Shown here one piece after another: positions 18,454-26,592 of a stretch of 64,000 nucleotides of DNA (positions are counted from its first letter, which is position 1; each line of letters opens with the position of its first letter). The notes under the pieces were generated by a model. It was not told the DNA's origin. It was given only the letters and a program-made list of their open reading frames with translations, and did not search any database. The position numbers were made by a program, and so were the translations under genes. Origin of the DNA: Segatella copri (lineage in GTDB: Bacteria > Bacteroidota > Bacteroidia > Bacteroidales > Bacteroidaceae); NCBI RefSeq assembly GCF_019249795.2, contig NZ_CP156891.1, forward strand, positions 1,568,001 to 1,632,000. Direction: 5' to 3'.

Positions 18454-21270
18454 ATGAATGCTAAAAGGGGAATTATTGTATTAGGATTGCTCTCAGCGGC
18501 TAGCATGCCAACGTGGGCGCAGCAGATTAAGGGTGTGGTTATCGACCAGAAATCGAAAGAGACACTCATCGGTGCAGTCGTCACTGTGGATGGAACCAAC
18601 GTGAAGGCTATCACCAACATCGACGGAAACTTCCTGATCGATGGAATGAAGAAAGATAAGACATATACACTATATATAAATTATGTAGGATATAAGACTC
18701 AAAAAATTGACGGGGTTCAGGCGAAGGACACAGACCAGGTGATTGCGCTGCAACCTGATGAACAGCAGCTGAAGGAGGTGACCGTTACCGCAGTGGAAAG
18801 GCGTAATACGGATGCGGCAATGATACAGGTGGCCAAAAACAGTCCCGTCATCGTGAGCAATGTTTCGGCACAGGAAATATCCAGAACGCAGGATACGAAT
18901 GCGGGTGAGGTGATACGCCGAGTGCCAGGCGTGAGCCTCATCGACGATAAATTCGTGATGGTTCGTGGCTTGTCGCAGCGTTATAACAATGTGTGGGTGA
19001 ACGGAGGAGCAGTGCCTAGTTCTGAGGCTGATTCCAGAGCATTCTCCTTCGACATCATCCCAAGTTCGCAGATTGACAACCTCACCATCGTGAAGTCGCC
19101 AACGGCTGAATATCCCGCAGACTACTCGGGCGGTTTCATCATCGTCAACACCAAGGAGATTCCGGCAGAAAACAGTTTCAACATCGCCGTGGGCGGAAAC
19201 TGGAATACATCTTCTGCCTTTCAGAATTTTTCTTACTCGAAAGGTTCCGGAACAGATTTCCTGGGTTTCGACAATGGACTGAGAAGCCTGAATGGAGGCA
19301 TCCATGCTGACTTGAATCCACAGCTCGATGCCAACGGAAAACCGGTGAGCGATTATGCTACTTCGCTCCTGGGCAACGGATTCAATAATGATTGGCTCAC
19401 CAAGAACAAGAAGCCTTTGGGCGATTTGAAACTGGCAGCCAGCCTAAACCAGCGCTGGATGCTCGGCGGAAGAACACTCGGCATGCTCGCTGCTTTGAAC
19501 TATACCAACGAATACCGCACCTACGAGAACATGGAGAACAACCTCTATGGCATCTATGATGCGGCAAATGACAAGCCGAACTATCTCCGTCACTCTGTTG
19601 ACGACCAGTATAATAATAATGTGAGACTCGGAGCGATGCTCAACTTCACCTTCCTTTCCAAGGACGGCAATCACAAGTATCAGCTCAAAAACATCTTCAA
19701 CCAGTTGGCTACCAGCCGATATACCTGGCGTGATGGCGTGAGCGCCCAGTCGAACCTGGAGCGAAGCGCAGAGTATTACTACCGCAGTCGAACTACATAT
19801 AACGGTCAGCTTACCGGCAAGCACACCTTCACTAGCGATGCCCTTGACTGGAGCATCGGGTATGCGTATGCCAACCGTCATTTGCCTGACCGTCGTAGAT
19901 ACCTCATCGACGATGCTCTTGAATCGGGCGTTTATGCCCTGAGCACCGGCAACGACATATCCCGCGAGTGGACTCAGCTCGACGAACACATTCTCTCTCT
20001 TGGTGTAAATGACAAGCACCACTTCAAGTTTGGCAACTTTGAGCCAGACTTGCAAGTGGGTGCCTATGGGGAGTATCGGACCCGAGAATACCAGACCCGC
20101 AACTTCATCTACAACTGGAATGTTTCAGATAACAACATGCCATCCGACTTCCGCCACAGCGACATCCCAACCCTGCTCTCCAGCGAGGCAAACATGGGTT
20201 ACGACAAGCTGTATCTTCTGGAGGAAAAGCAGATGCGCAATAACTACCGCGGACACAACACCTTAGGCGCCGGATACCTGGCGTTGTCTCTCCCCTTTGG
20301 CAAACTCGGCATCCACGCCGGTGTCCGCTTCGAGCATAATGATATGGAACTCATCTCCAATTCCCGTGACTACGAGAAGAGTGAATCGAGCCGTCATTAC
20401 AAGACCGATGATGTTTTTCCATCTCTCAATACAACATATAAGATCAACGACCAGCACCAGGTGCGACTTTCGTATGGCCGCAGTATTAACCGCCCAGAAT
20501 TCCGTGAAGTATCGTCGTCGGTGTATTACGACTTCGACCTTGCCAGCAATGTGCAGGGAAACACTGAGTTGAAGAACTGTTATGTCGATAACCTCGACCT
20601 GCGATATGAGTGGTATCCATCCCGTGGAGAGCTCATTTCGCTGGCAGTCTTCTACAAGCACTTCGATTCTCCTATCGAGTGGACCTATACGGTGGCTGGT
20701 GGCACTGACTTGATTTACTCTTACAAGAATGCAAAGAGTGCCAACAACTATGGTGTGGAGCTGGATATCAGAAAGAATCTCGGATTCATAGGATTGAAGG
20801 ATTTCAGTTGGTCGTTTAACGGTGCCCTCATCAAGAGCAAGGTTCAGTTTGAGAAGGGAGCGAAGGAAGAAGACAGACCGATGCAGGGTCAGTCGCCATA
20901 CCTTATCAACACCGGCATCTTCTATAAGAATGCGCCATTAAAGATGGATATCGCCCTGCTCTACAACCGCATAGGCAAGCGAATCATCGGTGTGGGCAGA
21001 AGCGAGGGGAGCACAGGCGATGACTCCAATTCCCGAGTGCCTCACAGCTACGAGATGCCTCGCAACACCATCGATTTCTCGCTGGCTAAGAAATTCGGCG
21101 AACATCTGGAACTGAAGCTCAACGTAAGAGATCTTCTTGCTGAAAAGATATATTACAAGCAGTTTGCTGATGTAACGTATAGCGACGGAAGCAAGAAGGA
21201 AGTAGAAGAAATAGCAAGATGCTACAAGCCGGGTAGAAACATCGGTTTGCAGGCAATCTATAAATTTTAG
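18454..21270 (+). CDS. TonB-dependent outer-membrane receptor (non-SusC)
   Basis: 938 residues. A signal peptide (MNAKRGIIVLGLLSAASMPTWA) is followed by a carboxypeptidase-like N-terminal domain (IKGVVIDQKSKETLIGAVV), a plug domain (ISRTQDTNAGEVIRRVPGVS... MVRGLSQRYNNVWVNG) and a 22-strand-type barrel rich in aromatic/Asn strands. It lacks the SusC signature. The next gene is a beta-helix lipoprotein 62 bp downstream, so the two are likely co-transcribed and may act together on an unknown ligand. A -7 element TACCTTTG lies at 18421-18428. Confidence 0.9.
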   Translation: MNAKRGIIVLGLLSAASMPTWAQQIKGVVIDQKSKETLIGAVVTVDGTNVKAITNIDGNFLIDGMKKDKTYTLYINYVGYKTQKIDGVQAKDTDQVIALQPDEQQLKEVTVTAVERRNTDAAMIQVAKNSPVIVSNVSAQEISRTQDTNAGEVIRRVPGVSLIDDKFVMVRGLSQRYNNVWVNGGAVPSSEADSRAFSFDIIPSSQIDNLTIVKSPTAEYPADYSGGFIIVNTKEIPAENSFNIAVGGNWNTSSAFQNFSYSKGSGTDFLGFDNGLRSLNGGIHADLNPQLDANGKPVSDYATSLLGNGFNNDWLTKNKKPLGDLKLAASLNQRWMLGGRTLGMLAALNYTNEYRTYENMENNLYGIYDAANDKPNYLRHSVDDQYNNNVRLGAMLNFTFLSKDGNHKYQLKNIFNQLATSRYTWRDGVSAQSNLERSAEYYYRSRTTYNGQLTGKHTFTSDALDWSIGYAYANRHLPDRRRYLIDDALESGVYALSTGNDISREWTQLDEHILSLGVNDKHHFKFGNFEPDLQVGAYGEYRTREYQTRNFIYNWNVSDNNMPSDFRHSDIPTLLSSEANMGYDKLYLLEEKQMRNNYRGHNTLGAGYLALSLPFGKLGIHAGVRFEHNDMELISNSRDYEKSESSRHYKTDDVFPSLNTTYKINDQHQVRLSYGRSINRPEFREVSSSVYYDFDLASNVQGNTELKNCYVDNLDLRYEWYPSRGELISLAVFYKHFDSPIEWTYTVAGGTDLIYSYKNAKSANNYGVELDIRKNLGFIGLKDFSWSFNGALIKSKVQFEKGAKEEDRPMQGQSPYLINTGIFYKNAPLKMDIALLYNRIGKRIIGVGRSEGSTGDDSNSRVPHSYEMPRNTIDFSLAKKFGEHLELKLNVRDLLAEKIYYKQFADVTYSDGSKKEVEEIARCYKPGRNIGLQAIYKF

Positions 21271-21332
21271 AGACTATCCGTAGAATTTCAAGAAAGATAA
21301 TAATAGATGTTTGTTTAATAAAACAGGAAACA

Positions 21333-22862
21333 ATGATGAACAAGATGTATTTTTTAGGATGCATGGGCATCCTCGCAGCATCTGCCATGTTGAGCAGCTG
21401 CAGCAGTGACAATGACGATCCAACTCCTTCTCCAAATCCTGGATCAGAAGTAGTTTACAAGTGGACAACCAATGGCGGCTTGAAGGCTTGCGACCACATC
21501 CTCTTCGGAACAGATGACAAGGAAAACGCCAACGGAACACAGATTGGCAACGGCGACCAGGAATTCGTTTTCACAGGCAAGCAGACTTTGAAGAAAGGCA
21601 CTTATCTCCTCAAGGGATGGGTATATATTGCAGATGGTGCTGAGCTTACCATCGAACCGGGAACGATTATCAAGGGCGACAAGCAAACCAAGGCGGCACT
21701 CATCGCAGAGCGTGGCGGCAAGCTCATCGCCAAGGGTACAGCCACAGAGCCTATCGTCTTTACATCTGAAGAGGCTGCCGGTAGCAGAAAGCCTGGCGAC
21801 TGGGGCGGCATCATTCTCTGCGGTAAGGCAAAGAACAACCAGACTGAACAGCAGATAGAAGGTGGGCCTCGTACCAAGCATGGTGGCGCAGATGATGCAG
21901 ATAATTCTGGTACTTTAAGCTATGTACGCATCGAGTTTGCCGGTTATCCATTCCAGAAGGATAAGGAGATTAATGGTTTGACTCTCGGTTCTGTAGGTTC
22001 AGGCACAGAGATTGACCACGTTCAGGTATCTTATTCCAATGATGATTCCTTCGAGTGGTTTGGCGGTACAGTAAACTGCAAGTATCTCGTAGCCTACAAG
22101 GGCTGGGATGATGATTTCGATACAGATAACGGTTTCTCAGGAAAGGTGCAGTATGGTCTTTCTCTGCGCGACAGCAAGATAGCCGACACCTCTCAGAGCA
22201 ACGGTTTCGAGAGCGACAACTGCGCCGATGGTGCTACCGTAGATCCTCGTACCAAGGCAACCTTCTCTAACATCACCTTTGTAGGTCCTAAGGTATTGGA
22301 TGATAAGTTCCAGAACACCACAGATTATATTACTGCCGGAGCATACAATCCAAACAACGGTTCAGCTCTCGGCAAGTTCCAGTCAGCCATGCAGATTCGC
22401 CGTTCTTCTAACCTAAACTGCATCAACTCAGTGGCCTTAGGCTGGCCTATCGGTTTGATTGTTGATGGTGAGAAGGGTGAAACCGTGAAGAATGCCAAGG
22501 AAGGCAAATTCAAGCTTCAGAATGTATATTTCGCAGGTATGGATGCCGTTGGTACTGATGCCAACAAGAAGTATGAGGATTACCTCTATGATGCAGCCAA
22601 CAAGAAGGATCTCGACAAGAATCAGAAGTCATACAGCAATACCTTCTTCTTCTCAGAGCCAAGCAACAAGTATTTTGACAGTTGGGTTTCATTGGTTGGC
22701 GCAGACGGTTATACTCCTATCGCCGGCAGTCCGTTGCTTGGAGCCGCAAGTTTCGCCGGCTGGACAGGTTTCGACACCGTAACCTACATCGGAGCCTTCG
22801 ATGGCAGCAACAACTGGATGAGCGGTTGGACCAACTTTGACCCTCAGAATGCAAAGTACTAG
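21333..22862 (+). CDS. outer-surface beta-helix lipoprotein
   Basis: 509 residues. The lipoprotein signal has lipobox LSSC (Cys about 23) and a flexible acidic/Pro linker (SDNDDPTPSPNPG), which favours surface export in Bacteroidota. The body has repeated strands of a right-handed parallel beta-helix (GWVYIADGAELTIEPGTIIKG, IDHVQVSYSNDDSFEWFGGT). Asp/Asn-rich turns might bind calcium or ligand. It is directly downstream of a TonB receptor, so a substrate-capture partner is plausible. No enzymatic residues can be assigned. Confidence 0.8.
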   Translation: MMNKMYFLGCMGILAASAMLSSCSSDNDDPTPSPNPGSEVVYKWTTNGGLKACDHILFGTDDKENANGTQIGNGDQEFVFTGKQTLKKGTYLLKGWVYIADGAELTIEPGTIIKGDKQTKAALIAERGGKLIAKGTATEPIVFTSEEAAGSRKPGDWGGIILCGKAKNNQTEQQIEGGPRTKHGGADDADNSGTLSYVRIEFAGYPFQKDKEINGLTLGSVGSGTEIDHVQVSYSNDDSFEWFGGTVNCKYLVAYKGWDDDFDTDNGFSGKVQYGLSLRDSKIADTSQSNGFESDNCADGATVDPRTKATFSNITFVGPKVLDDKFQNTTDYITAGAYNPNNGSALGKFQSAMQIRRSSNLNCINSVALGWPIGLIVDGEKGETVKNAKEGKFKLQNVYFAGMDAVGTDANKKYEDYLYDAANKKDLDKNQKSYSNTFFFSEPSNKYFDSWVSLVGADGYTPIAGSPLLGAASFAGWTGFDTVTYIGAFDGSNNWMSGWTNFDPQNAKY

Positions 22863-22935
22863 AAAAAGATTAGTACCGGAATAAGAATTAGAATCGCTAA
22901 TTTCTATTTTGACTATAAGGCTTTCTTTTATTGGA

Positions 22936-22968
22936 GCATGGCGCAGTGATTTGCGCCATGCTTTTTTT
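22936..22968 (+). terminator. intrinsic terminator of the receptor-lipoprotein operon
   Basis: Perfect arms GCATGGCGCA (22936-22945) and TGCGCCATGC (22952-22961) followed by T7. Confidence 0.85.
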
Positions 22969-23026
22969 GTTGGGTTATGGAGGGAAACGTTGATTTCCTG
23001 AAACAGGACATCAACCTTCATTTATC

Positions 23027-23659
23027 TTAATCCATGAACTTTATCATGTCCTGGCGTCTTGGCTTTGCCTCCGGCGATTCGTCAGGATAACCCAGGGCGA
23101 TGCAGTAGAGCAGCTTATAATTCTTAGAGAATGCCATGCGGTCGAGGTAAGGCTTGGCCGACGGAGAATCCAGTATCCAACGGGCAGAACTGCCCAGGCA
23201 GCAGGAACCGATGCCCCTTGACCATGCTGCAAGAATGATGTTCTCGCCAAGCAAACCGCAATCAATCTGCGCCATATCATAAGTAGTATCGTAGGCGATG
23301 CAAACCACGCATGGAGCATTCACAAAGATGTTCTTGAAGCCCTTGCGCTCTGCTATCTTAGGATTATCCTTTACCACGGCTTGGGTGATTGAATCGATGA
23401 GAGCAGGAGAATCTATCACTCTGATTTCGTACGACTGCAGGTTCTGCCCGTTTGGCGCATGGATGCCGCATTTCAGAATCTCGTTCAGGGTATCGCGGCT
23501 GATGACGGAATCCTTGTAAGCACGGATGCTTCTGCGACTCATCATCAAATCGGTTACCACACTTGCAGAGTCAACGCTGGTCATTGCCTCCGGCTGTCTG
23601 TTCTCATTGCAGGCAGTCAACATCAGTGCAGCTGCCAATCCTAAAAATATCTTCTTCAT
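23027..23659 (-). CDS. nitroreductase-family lipoprotein
   Basis: From ATG 23659 the protein is 210 residues with a lipoprotein signal (MKKIFLGLAAALMLTAC). The body is an FMN-dependent nitroreductase fold: SRRSIRAYKDSVISRD near the start (Arg pair for FMN phosphate), APNGQNLQSYEIRVI, and a C-terminal GIGSCCLGSS segment. Membrane-tethered nitroreductases are known in Bacteroidota; the substrate is unknown. The frame is open upstream to 23719 because a 27-bp unit carrying start-like ATGs is duplicated in frame (MKFNHTVNN repeated), so the true start is ambiguous. The -7 element TATCTTTG is at 23790-23783 on the minus strand. Confidence 0.82.
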   Translation of the reverse strand: MKKIFLGLAAALMLTACNENRQPEAMTSVDSASVVTDLMMSRRSIRAYKDSVISRDTLNEILKCGIHAPNGQNLQSYEIRVIDSPALIDSITQAVVKDNPKIAERKGFKNIFVNAPCVVCIAYDTTYDMAQIDCGLLGENIILAAWSRGIGSCCLGSSARWILDSPSAKPYLDRMAFSKNYKLLYCIALGYPDESPEAKPRRQDMIKFMD

Positions 23660-23707
23660 ATTATTCACTGTATGATTAAACTTCATATTATTCATTGTAT
23701 GATTAAA
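23654..23707. repeat. 27-bp tandem duplication at a gene start
   Basis: Units 23654-23680 and 23681-23707 differ at one base. Each carries an in-frame ATG for the nitroreductase gene. Farther up, CCATGTAGC occurs twice, 24 bp apart (23731-23769 area). The remaining gap to 23986 holds promoters only. Confidence 0.75.
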
Positions 23708-23927
23708 CCTATATTTCAATTAGTATATACCCATGTAGCACTAGTAGTATTTATCCATGTAGCGTTATTAGTACATACCGTGCAAAGATAGCAACAAACA
23801 TTGATATCCAAGAAGATACGTTATGATTTTTAAGAGTTTTTATCGGTCTCTCTGCCATTCTTTTAACAAGTATATATCATAGCCAAACATTTTCCACCTA
23901 TTTTGCTAGAATTTCCCAAAAACTTCG

Positions 23928-23935
23928 TATCTTTG
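23928..23935 (+). promoter_or_regulatory. -7 element of the membrane protein gene
   Basis: TATCTTTG at 23928-23935 with TTTG 22 bp upstream at 23902-23905. Confidence 0.45.
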
Positions 23936-23986
23936 CAATGGCTTTATACAAGATAAGCTGTTTATAAAATCATCATACGTAGAATT

Positions 23987-24649
23987 ATGGAAAGAAAAAG
24001 TTATTCTATAGATATAAATCGCATTGCACAATATGCCATGTATGCATATTGCATTTTCGCATTGTTTTCGCTGGCATTTTCTGTTTGCAGACAAGCGGGC
24101 TTATCCTTCAGAACAAGTCCCATCCTGATTCCAATAAGTCCCATCCTGGTTACCATCAAGCAACTGGTCTTGCAGCTCGCCCCTATAGCTTTATGGGGAA
24201 TATTCCGCTACACGCTACCGGCAGGCGTAAAATTGCTACGACGCTGCAGCGAGTTGATGGTACTTTACTATGTGCTCTCATTCATCCTGGGCCAATGCTT
24301 CAATCTTCATCTCGTAACGATGATGCAGAACGGACAGATAACACTCACGGCAACTATTCTTACCTGGATACAAAGCTCTATGGGATTGATTTCCGTCATC
24401 GCCTCCCTGATAGCCGGCTGCCATCTGTACAGCAAGCACAGAGGTAACATGCGCAAACTGGGCTTAGCCCTTATCCTGGTTTTCATCGCATGGCTGCTAT
24501 GCTCGAATCTCCTCCCGACGGCAGTGTTTTACCTGGCAGACAACACCCAGCAGACAGCCTTCACCAGCGTGAATATCATCAGTATGATAACAACGACATC
24601 GGCATATATATACGCTTACTACATGATGTATCGGGCGATAAACGACTGA
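23987..24649 (+). CDS. polytopic membrane protein, unknown
   Basis: 220 residues with about six hydrophobic helices (for example YAMYAYCIFALFSLAFSV, QLVLQLAPIALWGIF, LMVLYYVLSFILG, GLALILVFIAWLLC) and short polar loops. It somewhat resembles DUF2975-type four-helix proteins but is longer; no family assigned. It is monocistronic, closed by a bidirectional terminator shared with the convergent AAA-ATPase pair. Confidence 0.6.
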   Translation: MERKSYSIDINRIAQYAMYAYCIFALFSLAFSVCRQAGLSFRTSPILIPISPILVTIKQLVLQLAPIALWGIFRYTLPAGVKLLRRCSELMVLYYVLSFILGQCFNLHLVTMMQNGQITLTATILTWIQSSMGLISVIASLIAGCHLYSKHRGNMRKLGLALILVFIAWLLCSNLLPTAVFYLADNTQQTAFTSVNIISMITTTSAYIYAYYMMYRAIND

Positions 24650-24662
24650 AAAAAGTTATAAA

Positions 24663-24702
24663 AAACTCCGTTTCTGAGTTTTCAAGACATCAGGAACGGA
24701 GT
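24663..24702. terminator. bidirectional terminator
   Basis: AACTCCGTTTCTGA (24663-24676) pairs with TCAGGAACGGAGTT (24689-24702), one mismatch, between convergent genes. Confidence 0.65.
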
Positions 24703-24709
24703 TCAAACA

Positions 24710-25095
24710 TTAATCCTCGAACAATTTATGAAATTCAACGGCATCCATAAATTGATAATTTGGATTATTTCCTACATTTCTTCTAAGCCTATTTAAATTG
24801 GAAGGAGTTGCAGCTTTCTTTGTCAGCAAAACATAGAAACTGTTATCAAAAGAATAGTTAGAAGTAACCATTGCCTTTGATTCACTAACCTTTTTTGCTA
24901 TCTCCTTTGAATCCAAATTTCTGGTATTGCTTAGTCGGAATTTTGCATCGGCCAAAAGTAATCTCTTATCATTCACATGCAATAGCATATCTGCAGAAGA
25001 TTTCTTATCAGCATGATGTTTTTGAGAAATAAATCTTTTGCTGTCCAACAATCAATCTTGATTCCCTGATAATTGCCAATCTTAAATTTCGCCAT
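24710..25095 (-). pseudogene. frameshifted small partner of the AAA ATPase
   Basis: An ATG at 25095, inside the end of the ATPase gene (14-bp overlap, typical coupling), begins MAKFKIGNYQGIKID and then runs into a different frame. The adjacent frame from about 25051 continues without a stop for 112 codons (LDSKRFISQKHHADKKSSAD... to 24710). A single -1 shift near 25050-25056 joins them into one protein of about 128 residues. The segment LLLADAKFRLSN carries a D-x-K pattern that could be part of a nuclease site; this is weak. It is either a decayed gene, a sequencing indel or a programmed shift. Confidence 0.5.
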
Positions 25096-26389
25096 AGTTC
25101 TCTACGTATTTCTGAAGAGTATCAAAAGACTTGTTGAATGATTCAAATACAGGTTCAATATCACAGCCCAAATTCTTATAGTAGAACGAATCTGTACCTT
25201 CACTTTGCTCTGCCAGATAAAAGCGAGTAGTATTCAACAAGCCCTCTTTTTCAGAGATATACCTGATAGCCGATACCATATCGGGATTGTGACTCGTGAT
25301 GAGTATCTTGGTTCCAAATGTTTTGTTGATGCGAACAAGAAGATGCGCCAACTCAACCACCCATTGTGGATGAAGATTTGTTTCAGGCTCATCAATCTCC
25401 AACAAAGTGTTTTCTGTCAGCCACCCGTTTTCTATCAGACGAAGCATATAAACCAGCGGTTTGAATCCCGATGCTATATCTTCAATTCTAATATCCTTAC
25501 CATTGTTGCTGTGATAAACTAAATCAACAGCATCGAAATTTTCCTTTTCTACAATAGAACCATCTATCATTTTATTAATAGAATGAAGTAATTCCTGTTT
25601 GCCGGTAATCTCACTTCCTTTTTCATTTACGTGAACCACTTTATGTGCCAAGGAAGTCATCAGAACCCTATCTGATTGACGAAGAGAAATAGCTGCTGGT
25701 GTTCCTATATATATGGCATTATTTAAACTATATATCTTTCCAAGTCTATCAACAAGCAATTCCACTTCATCTTCCTTAAAGCTTATGCTGGCAGGAAAGC
25801 CATCCTTTTCCCGATATACAGAAGCGATTTTCTCTTTCAAGTAACTGATGGGACGATTTTTTTTGTTGTTTTCATATTTCTGAAGATATTCAGAAAACAG
25901 CTGAATGGAATTTCGTTCTATATCCTCATGAACATGATTTTGTTCAGTAATCCCAAAAAGATTAAGCACTCGACGCACCTGCTGAGGATTCTGCTCTTTC
26001 TGAAGGAAGTTAACCAGCATGTCATCAAGTGAACCAATCGCTCTTTTATAATAAAAATCGAGCTTCTCCACACCACCATTACTCAATGTTACCATTGTCA
26101 TTAATGATAAGGTATGGTCAAAAAATCGTTTTTTATCATCATCCAGATAATTTGAGATATCATCCAGCGCAGTAGAATATTTCTCTAATGATTTGATAAT
26201 CACATCTCTGAAATCAGAGAAAAAGAAACTGTCTAACACAGACAATGTATTGACGATATAATACAACCAACGGGACATAGTGCTTTTTCCACAGCCATTG
26301 CTACCCACGATAACTGTGATACCCTCTATTTCGATATCAGCATGCCCTATAGCATGATAATTGTCTATATTAAAATTATACTTGCTCAT
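25082..26389 (-). CDS. AAA ATPase of the OLD/RecF-like (AAA_15/21) type
   Basis: 435 residues, with Walker A VGSNGCGKST close to the N-terminus, the ABC-type signature region GKDIRIEDIASGFKPLVY, Walker B LLEIDEPETNLHP and the switch His in ITSHNPDMVSAIRY. There is no obvious fused TOPRIM nuclease. The small frameshifted gene overlaps its 3' end. Such ATPase/small-partner pairs are often nuclease-type defence or toxin-like modules. The pair is bounded by a terminator and the MutS-like gene's promoter region. Its own promoter is not evident beyond AT-rich DNA. Confidence 0.82.
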   Translation of the reverse strand: MSKYNFNIDNYHAIGHADIEIEGITVIVGSNGCGKSTMSRWLYYIVNTLSVLDSFFFSDFRDVIIKSLEKYSTALDDISNYLDDDKKRFFDHTLSLMTMVTLSNGGVEKLDFYYKRAIGSLDDMLVNFLQKEQNPQQVRRVLNLFGITEQNHVHEDIERNSIQLFSEYLQKYENNKKNRPISYLKEKIASVYREKDGFPASISFKEDEVELLVDRLGKIYSLNNAIYIGTPAAISLRQSDRVLMTSLAHKVVHVNEKGSEITGKQELLHSINKMIDGSIVEKENFDAVDLVYHSNNGKDIRIEDIASGFKPLVYMLRLIENGWLTENTLLEIDEPETNLHPQWVVELAHLLVRINKTFGTKILITSHNPDMVSAIRYISEKEGLLNTTRFYLAEQSEGTDSFYYKNLGCDIEPVFESFNKSFDTLQKYVENYGEI

Positions 26390-26531
26390 TATTCAAACTA
26401 TTTTAATGCAAAAATACGATGTTTTTGTGTATCCTCCAAATTTTCATAGCACTTTTTACTGCCAAGGGTTCATAAAAGCCAGATTCCTATCACGAATATA
26501 AGTATAAAAGACTTAAAATGAGAGAATTTAT

Positions 26532-26562
26532 TTTGGAAATCTAGATTTTATACCTATTTTTG
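26532..26562 (+). promoter_or_regulatory. promoter of the MutS-like gene
   Basis: TTTG at 26532-26535 and TATTTTTG at 26555-26562 with a 19-bp spacer. Confidence 0.6.
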
Positions 26563-26592
26563 CACATCAAAAAAGAAAAATAAAGAAAAAGT

